Assembly (NCBI GenBank): GCA_937894795.1
Contig: CALCQV010000127.1
Location: 1-8,479 of the forward strand
Direction of reading: 5' to 3'
Length of the DNA stretch: 8,479 nucleotides
DNA from: an uncultured Bacteroidales bacterium
GTDB taxonomy: Bacteria; Bacteroidota; Bacteroidia; Bacteroidales; Lentimicrobiaceae
Numbering within the stretch: the stretch's first letter is position 1; each line of letters starts with the position of its first letter. Position numbers and translations under genes: made by a program. The notes below the pieces were generated by a model, which saw nothing but the letters and a program-made list of their open reading frames with translations, made no database searches and was not told where the DNA came from. Positions 5,463 to 8,479 of this stretch are shown piece after piece.

Positions 5463-6503
5463 CTAAGCAGACAATAATCTGGCATTGCGTAAATCACATT
5501 TAATACAAGCTAAAACCACTTCGGCATCAGAAGGCAACCATTTAATAACAATACCCCTGCGCTCCATTCTTCTGAACCAGGTCATTTGTCGTTTAGCAAA
5601 CTGGTGAATGGCTGTATTCAGCAAGCTCACCATATCCTGATAGAGCAGCTTCCCTTCCAGATACAAGGCTATATACTTGTATTCCAATCCATAATATTGT
5701 AATGTTTCATAGCTTACTCCGCTCTTATAAAGTCCTTCCACCTCCTCAATAAGCCCCTCTTTCAATCTTTTATGAAGCCTGTCAGTGATTCGCGCCCTGA
5801 TTTCATCTCTGGGCAAAAGCAGTCCATAAATAAATTCAGTAGCCGGTTTGTTATCATAGGCCGACTCCTGTTTTTGCTCTTGTAGTGCCAACTGTTCCGG
5901 TACTGCTTCACTTGTATTACTATGGCTCAAAATGCCGGAAGTCTTCAAAAGGAGTTCGTTGTACGTTTCTTGACCAAGAGTTGAGTATCCGGCACTAAAC
6001 AAGGCTATTTCAACGGCTCTCATAAGCCTTTCCCTATCAAGGATATCCGTAGTATTATGAACTTTATTGAGTGTTTTCAATAAAACAATAAGCTCCTCAT
6101 TGCTTTTTTCGGAAAGGAACTCTCTAATGGATCTGTTTTCAGGAACTTCTTTCAGATCATATAATCCCAGTGCGCTCTCAATATACATACCGCTCCCACC
6201 ACATACTATTGCAACTTTGCCACGGACGGTAATATCATTATAGGCCTTTTCAAAATCAGTTCTATAATTGAAGAGGCTATATTTCACACCGGCGTCTACA
6301 ATATCAACAAGGTGTGCAGGCACCTGAACACCATCAACCAAATATTCACCCAGGTCTTTTCCGGTTCCAATATCCATATGTCTATATACCTGACGGGAAT
6401 CGGCTGAGATTATTTCACCATCAACAGCCTTGGCAAGTAAGGCTGCAATACGAGTTTTACCTGTGGCAGTTGGTCCTAAAAGTACTATCATGGGGCTTTT
6501 CAT
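5463..6503 (-). CDS. miaA: tRNA dimethylallyltransferase (MiaA), variant with an internal insertion
   Basis: A cytosolic enzyme that transfers a dimethylallyl group from dimethylallyl diphosphate to N6 of A37 in tRNAs reading UNN codons. The P-loop GPTATGKT is at residues 10-17 and ISADSRQVYRHMDIGTGKD at 32-50 (D35 expected to be catalytic). CGGSGMYIESAL (101-112), DRERLMRAVEIAL (156-168) and the C-terminal QFAKRQMTWFRRM (301-313) follow the family order. At 346 residues it is longer than usual MiaA (about 300-320). The extra length is a polar, Glu/Gln-rich segment at about 186-222, between the tRNA-binding insert and the FIYGLLLPRDEIRARI strand. GTGKDLGEY also replaces the usual GTAKP, suggesting a divergent Bacteroidota paralogue. 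Its ATG overlaps the stop of the upstream glycosyltransferase gene (ATGA, 6503-6500), implying co-translation. Confidence 0.93.
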   Translation of the reverse strand: MKSPMIVLLGPTATGKTRIAALLAKAVDGEIISADSRQVYRHMDIGTGKDLGEYLVDGVQVPAHLVDIVDAGVKYSLFNYRTDFEKAYNDITVRGKVAIVCGGSGMYIESALGLYDLKEVPENRSIREFLSEKSNEELIVLLKTLNKVHNTTDILDRERLMRAVEIALFSAGYSTLGQETYNELLLKTSGILSHSNTSEAVPEQLALQEQKQESAYDNKPATEFIYGLLLPRDEIRARITDRLHKRLKEGLIEEVEGLYKSGVSYETLQYYGLEYKYIALYLEGKLLYQDMVSLLNTAIHQFAKRQMTWFRRMERRGIVIKWLPSDAEVVLACIKCDLRNARLLSA

Positions 6504-7768
6504 GCCATCTGCAATTTTTGTTGCAACCTACGTTCATTCACAAACATAAAATCACGTATCATGTTGAGTTTATTTACCGGTGTGTGTGCAAATCCAGCCT
6601 CGCACACATGATCCAGACATTCAATAATTTCAGCATCAACAATAAAATTGTTGGCAATGAATTTCATCAATCTGCTTTCGTTACTTTCACTATATTGTAT
6701 ATCCGACGATTTAAGGTATTGAAGGATACGCAGCCCGTCAATCTTTTGAATAGCTGCCTTAACGAACTGATCAACATTGGGACTATTGACTCTCAACGGT
6801 TCCCAAACATCGTTTATGCTTGTCTGAAATGATTCGGCAAGGAATGTGTCCATAGGTGTTGACACCTCTGATTCATACAACTCTGGCATAAGGTCAAAGG
6901 TTGCCTTGATTTCAAGGAACAGGTCCTGGTCGTATATAGGATAGCTGCTCCAGTTGCCGGCGCGGCCACGTATCATTGCAGGGCCGGTACCAAAATAAAC
7001 CCTGTCAGAAAAGCGTGACGCAGGGTAAATTACCTCTTCACAATCAATGATAATATGGCCTGCTTTTCGAAGTTTCTGGATGAAATAAAAATCTTCTCCA
7101 CTGAGCTTGGGTGTCAGTCCTCTGACCTTTTTGTATGTTGCGGTCTTACAGGCCATACCTGAACCAATTGCCGAAAAACAATATGGATTTTTAATGAGCA
7201 ACATATTCAAAGCATAGTTCCGCATATAAAGCTCATAGCGTAATATACAACTGTCGGCTATATCATTACCTGTTAATGGGTGGTAATAAGGAACCGACAA
7301 GCCTACTGCTGAAGGATGTTTTTCAATGGCACTCACTACAGCCTTAAAAAAGTCAGGACTATATGAAGTGTCAGCGTCAACACTAACAATAATATCCTCA
7401 TCATCAGCCATCAGTGCCGCCGTATCCATCGCAACTTTACGTGCCCAACCCACACCATGCTTTCGTCCAATCCATCCATTTCCTCTGCTACTGCGATCGA
7501 TACAGGTTATTTTTTCATTGTTGAGCGAGTTTATATAGTTAAGTGTTGCCCGGTTATGTTCGCAAATATGCTCTTTTTCAGGAATGTTCCACCATTCATC
7601 AGGTTGATTCACACAGATAATAAGGTGAAATTCCACCTCTTGCTGTTGCAAAAGATCATGAATAATTACGGGTAAATTAGCTTGTTCATCTAAAACCGGC
7701 AGGGCTGCATAAACTTTAAGCCGCCTATCAATGTTTATACTCAACGATACTGAAATTATAGAAGCCAC
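6500..7768 (-). CDS. Cytoplasmic family 2 glycosyltransferase (GT-A fold), acceptor unknown
   Basis: A soluble protein of up to 422 residues with no membrane helix. The GT2 fold begins at about residue 18 (KVYAALPVLDEQANL), reaches the metal-binding DAD motif (D131-A132-D133, in IIVSVDADTSYSPDF), and shows an acceptor-side LSGEDFYFIQKL (222-233) with the expected Glu-Asp pair. About 150 residues after the catalytic domain (270-422) are unassigned and largely helical in character. Donor and acceptor cannot be named. It is directly upstream of, and overlaps, miaA by 4 nt. The start is uncertain: no ATG is available. The longest frame begins with GTG at 7768, but a -7 promoter box (7775-7768) runs into that codon, so a TTG at 7744 (residue 9, 23 nt after the box) is a credible alternative. 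Either start keeps the whole domain. Confidence 0.85.
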   Translation of the reverse strand: MASIISVSLSINIDRRLKVYAALPVLDEQANLPVIIHDLLQQQEVEFHLIICVNQPDEWWNIPEKEHICEHNRATLNYINSLNNEKITCIDRSSRGNGWIGRKHGVGWARKVAMDTAALMADDEDIIVSVDADTSYSPDFFKAVVSAIEKHPSAVGLSVPYYHPLTGNDIADSCILRYELYMRNYALNMLLIKNPYCFSAIGSGMACKTATYKKVRGLTPKLSGEDFYFIQKLRKAGHIIIDCEEVIYPASRFSDRVYFGTGPAMIRGRAGNWSSYPIYDQDLFLEIKATFDLMPELYESEVSTPMDTFLAESFQTSINDVWEPLRVNSPNVDQFVKAAIQKIDGLRILQYLKSSDIQYSESNESRLMKFIANNFIVDAEIIECLDHVCEAGFAHTPVNKLNMIRDFMFVNERRLQQKLQMA

Positions 7769-7775
7769 AAAAGTA
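7768..7775 (-). promoter_or_regulatory. -7 promoter element of the glycosyltransferase-miaA unit
   Basis: Minus strand 7775-7768 reads TACTTTTG, an exact TAnnTTTG match and the same octamer as the box upstream of the DUF486 gene. Its last G is the first base of the GTG start of the longest frame, so transcription would begin inside that frame. It lies in the narrow gap before the divergent hydroxylase start at 7785. No clear -33 element is seen. Confidence 0.45.
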
Positions 7776-7784
7776 ACACTTCGG

Positions 7785-8479
7785 ATGATGGAAATGAATG
7801 AAGTTCTTGAAAAACTTCCGCAGCATTTGCTGAGTTTGGTAATTGAACAGCCCTATAATGAATACACTTCACGTGATCATGCAGTTTGGAGATATGTAAT
7901 GCGACAAAATGTGCGTTTCCTGAGCAAAGTGGCGCATGGTTCATACGTTGAGGGACTAAGGAAAACAGGCATCAGTATTGATACTATTCCTCATATGTAT
8001 GGCATGAACAGGATACTGAAGGAGATTGGGTGGGCTGCTGTTGCCGTTGATGGCTTTATTCCACCATCAGCATTTATGGAATTCCAGGCATACAATGTAT
8101 TGGTCATCGCAGCTGATATAAGGCCTGTTGATCAGATTGAATATACCCCTGCACCTGATATTATTCACGAAGCTGCCGGACATGCTCCCATAATTGCTGA
8201 CACAGAATATGCTGAATACCTCAGATTCTTCGGCCAAATCGGATCCAAAGCCTTCGCCTCTGTTCGCGATAACGATCTTTACGAAGCGGTCCGGCATCTT
8301 TCAATACTCAAGTCTGACCCCTACTCCACTGATGAAGAAATTGCAAATGCCGAAAAAAATCTGGCAGCAATTGATGCTTCCATGGGTGAACCCTCCGAAA
8401 TGTCGCTTATTCGCAATCTTCATTGGTGGACAGTGGAATATGGATTGATAGGTGATTTAAAGGCTCCCAGAATATATGG
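7785..8479 (+). CDS. Aromatic amino acid hydroxylase, long form (phenylalanine 4-monooxygenase-like), 3' end beyond window
   Basis: A cytosolic, non-haem iron, tetrahydropterin-dependent monooxygenase, most likely converting phenylalanine to tyrosine. About 231 codons are present and the frame is open to the window end. The N-terminus (MMEMNEVLEKLPQHLLSLV) leads into YTSRDHAVWRYVMRQNVRFL (27-46), typical of the family, with no regulatory ACT domain. The iron ligands are visible: H128 and H133 in PDIIHEAAGHAPII and E218 in WWTVEYGLIG. The 85-residue gap between H133 and E218 is about twice that of short bacterial and animal enzymes; a helical, charged segment (about 152-205) accounts for it. 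This is the pattern of the ~580-residue form found in Bacillus and Bacteroidota. ATG at 7785 is chosen by homology; 7788, 7794 and an upstream in-frame ATG at 7731 (18 extra residues, overlapping the glycosyltransferase) are alternatives. Confidence 0.9.
   Translation, partial: MMEMNEVLEKLPQHLLSLVIEQPYNEYTSRDHAVWRYVMRQNVRFLSKVAHGSYVEGLRKTGISIDTIPHMYGMNRILKEIGWAAVAVDGFIPPSAFMEFQAYNVLVIAADIRPVDQIEYTPAPDIIHEAAGHAPIIADTEYAEYLRFFGQIGSKAFASVRDNDLYEAVRHLSILKSDPYSTDEEIANAEKNLAAIDASMGEPSEMSLIRNLHWWTVEYGLIGDLKAPRIY

Noticed and set aside
6314..6832. Plus-strand open frame of 172 codons across the glycosyltransferase-miaA junction
   Set aside because: It is antisense to two well-supported genes, with no domain, signal or promoter; explained by their codon use.
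7756..8297. Minus-strand frames of 62 and 76 codons opposite the hydroxylase
   Set aside because: They are antisense to a hydroxylase reading frame with clear iron-ligand motifs.

Overview
The window looks like chromosomal DNA from a member of the Bacteroidota. The TonB-dependent receptor has the carboxypeptidase-like N-terminal domain typical of that phylum, and the DUF486 protein, haem-binding-domain protein and long-form aromatic amino acid hydroxylase fit as well. Exact copies of the Bacteroidota -7 promoter element TAnnTTTG lie just upstream of several genes, and Shine-Dalgarno sequences are generally absent. The DNA is moderately AT-rich. No RNA gene, insertion sequence, CRISPR array or phage gene was seen.

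Positions 1-1722 (minus strand) hold a compact arsenic-resistance operon transcribed arsR, arsC, arsM, acr3. ArsR senses arsenic. ArsC reduces arsenate to arsenite. ArsM methylates arsenite, and Acr3 (only its first ~45 codons are present) exports arsenite. The first three genes are separated by 1 nt and then overlap by 4 nt, so they are probably co-translated. A 16-base inverted repeat that encloses the -7 element upstream of arsR is a good candidate operator.

Positions 1846-2840 (plus strand) hold two small genes: a membrane-anchored haem-binding-domain protein with a CXXCH site, and a four-helix DUF486 inner-membrane protein. Each has its own -7 element. A strong hairpin at 2894-2918 separates them from the convergent gene that follows.

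Positions 2958-7768 (minus strand) hold an 803-residue TonB-dependent outer-membrane receptor of unknown substrate. Upstream of it is a two-gene unit: a cytoplasmic family 2 glycosyltransferase whose stop codon overlaps the start of miaA (tRNA dimethylallyltransferase). This MiaA is an atypical form with a ~35-residue insertion.

From 7785 to the window end (plus strand), divergent from the glycosyltransferase, is the 5' part of a long-form, iron- and pterin-dependent aromatic amino acid hydroxylase. All three iron ligands are present.

Nothing in the window amounts to a clearly new biological system. The points most worth checking are the ars operator/promoter overlap, the MiaA variant and its coupling to the glycosyltransferase, and the unresolved start of the glycosyltransferase where it crowds the hydroxylase start.
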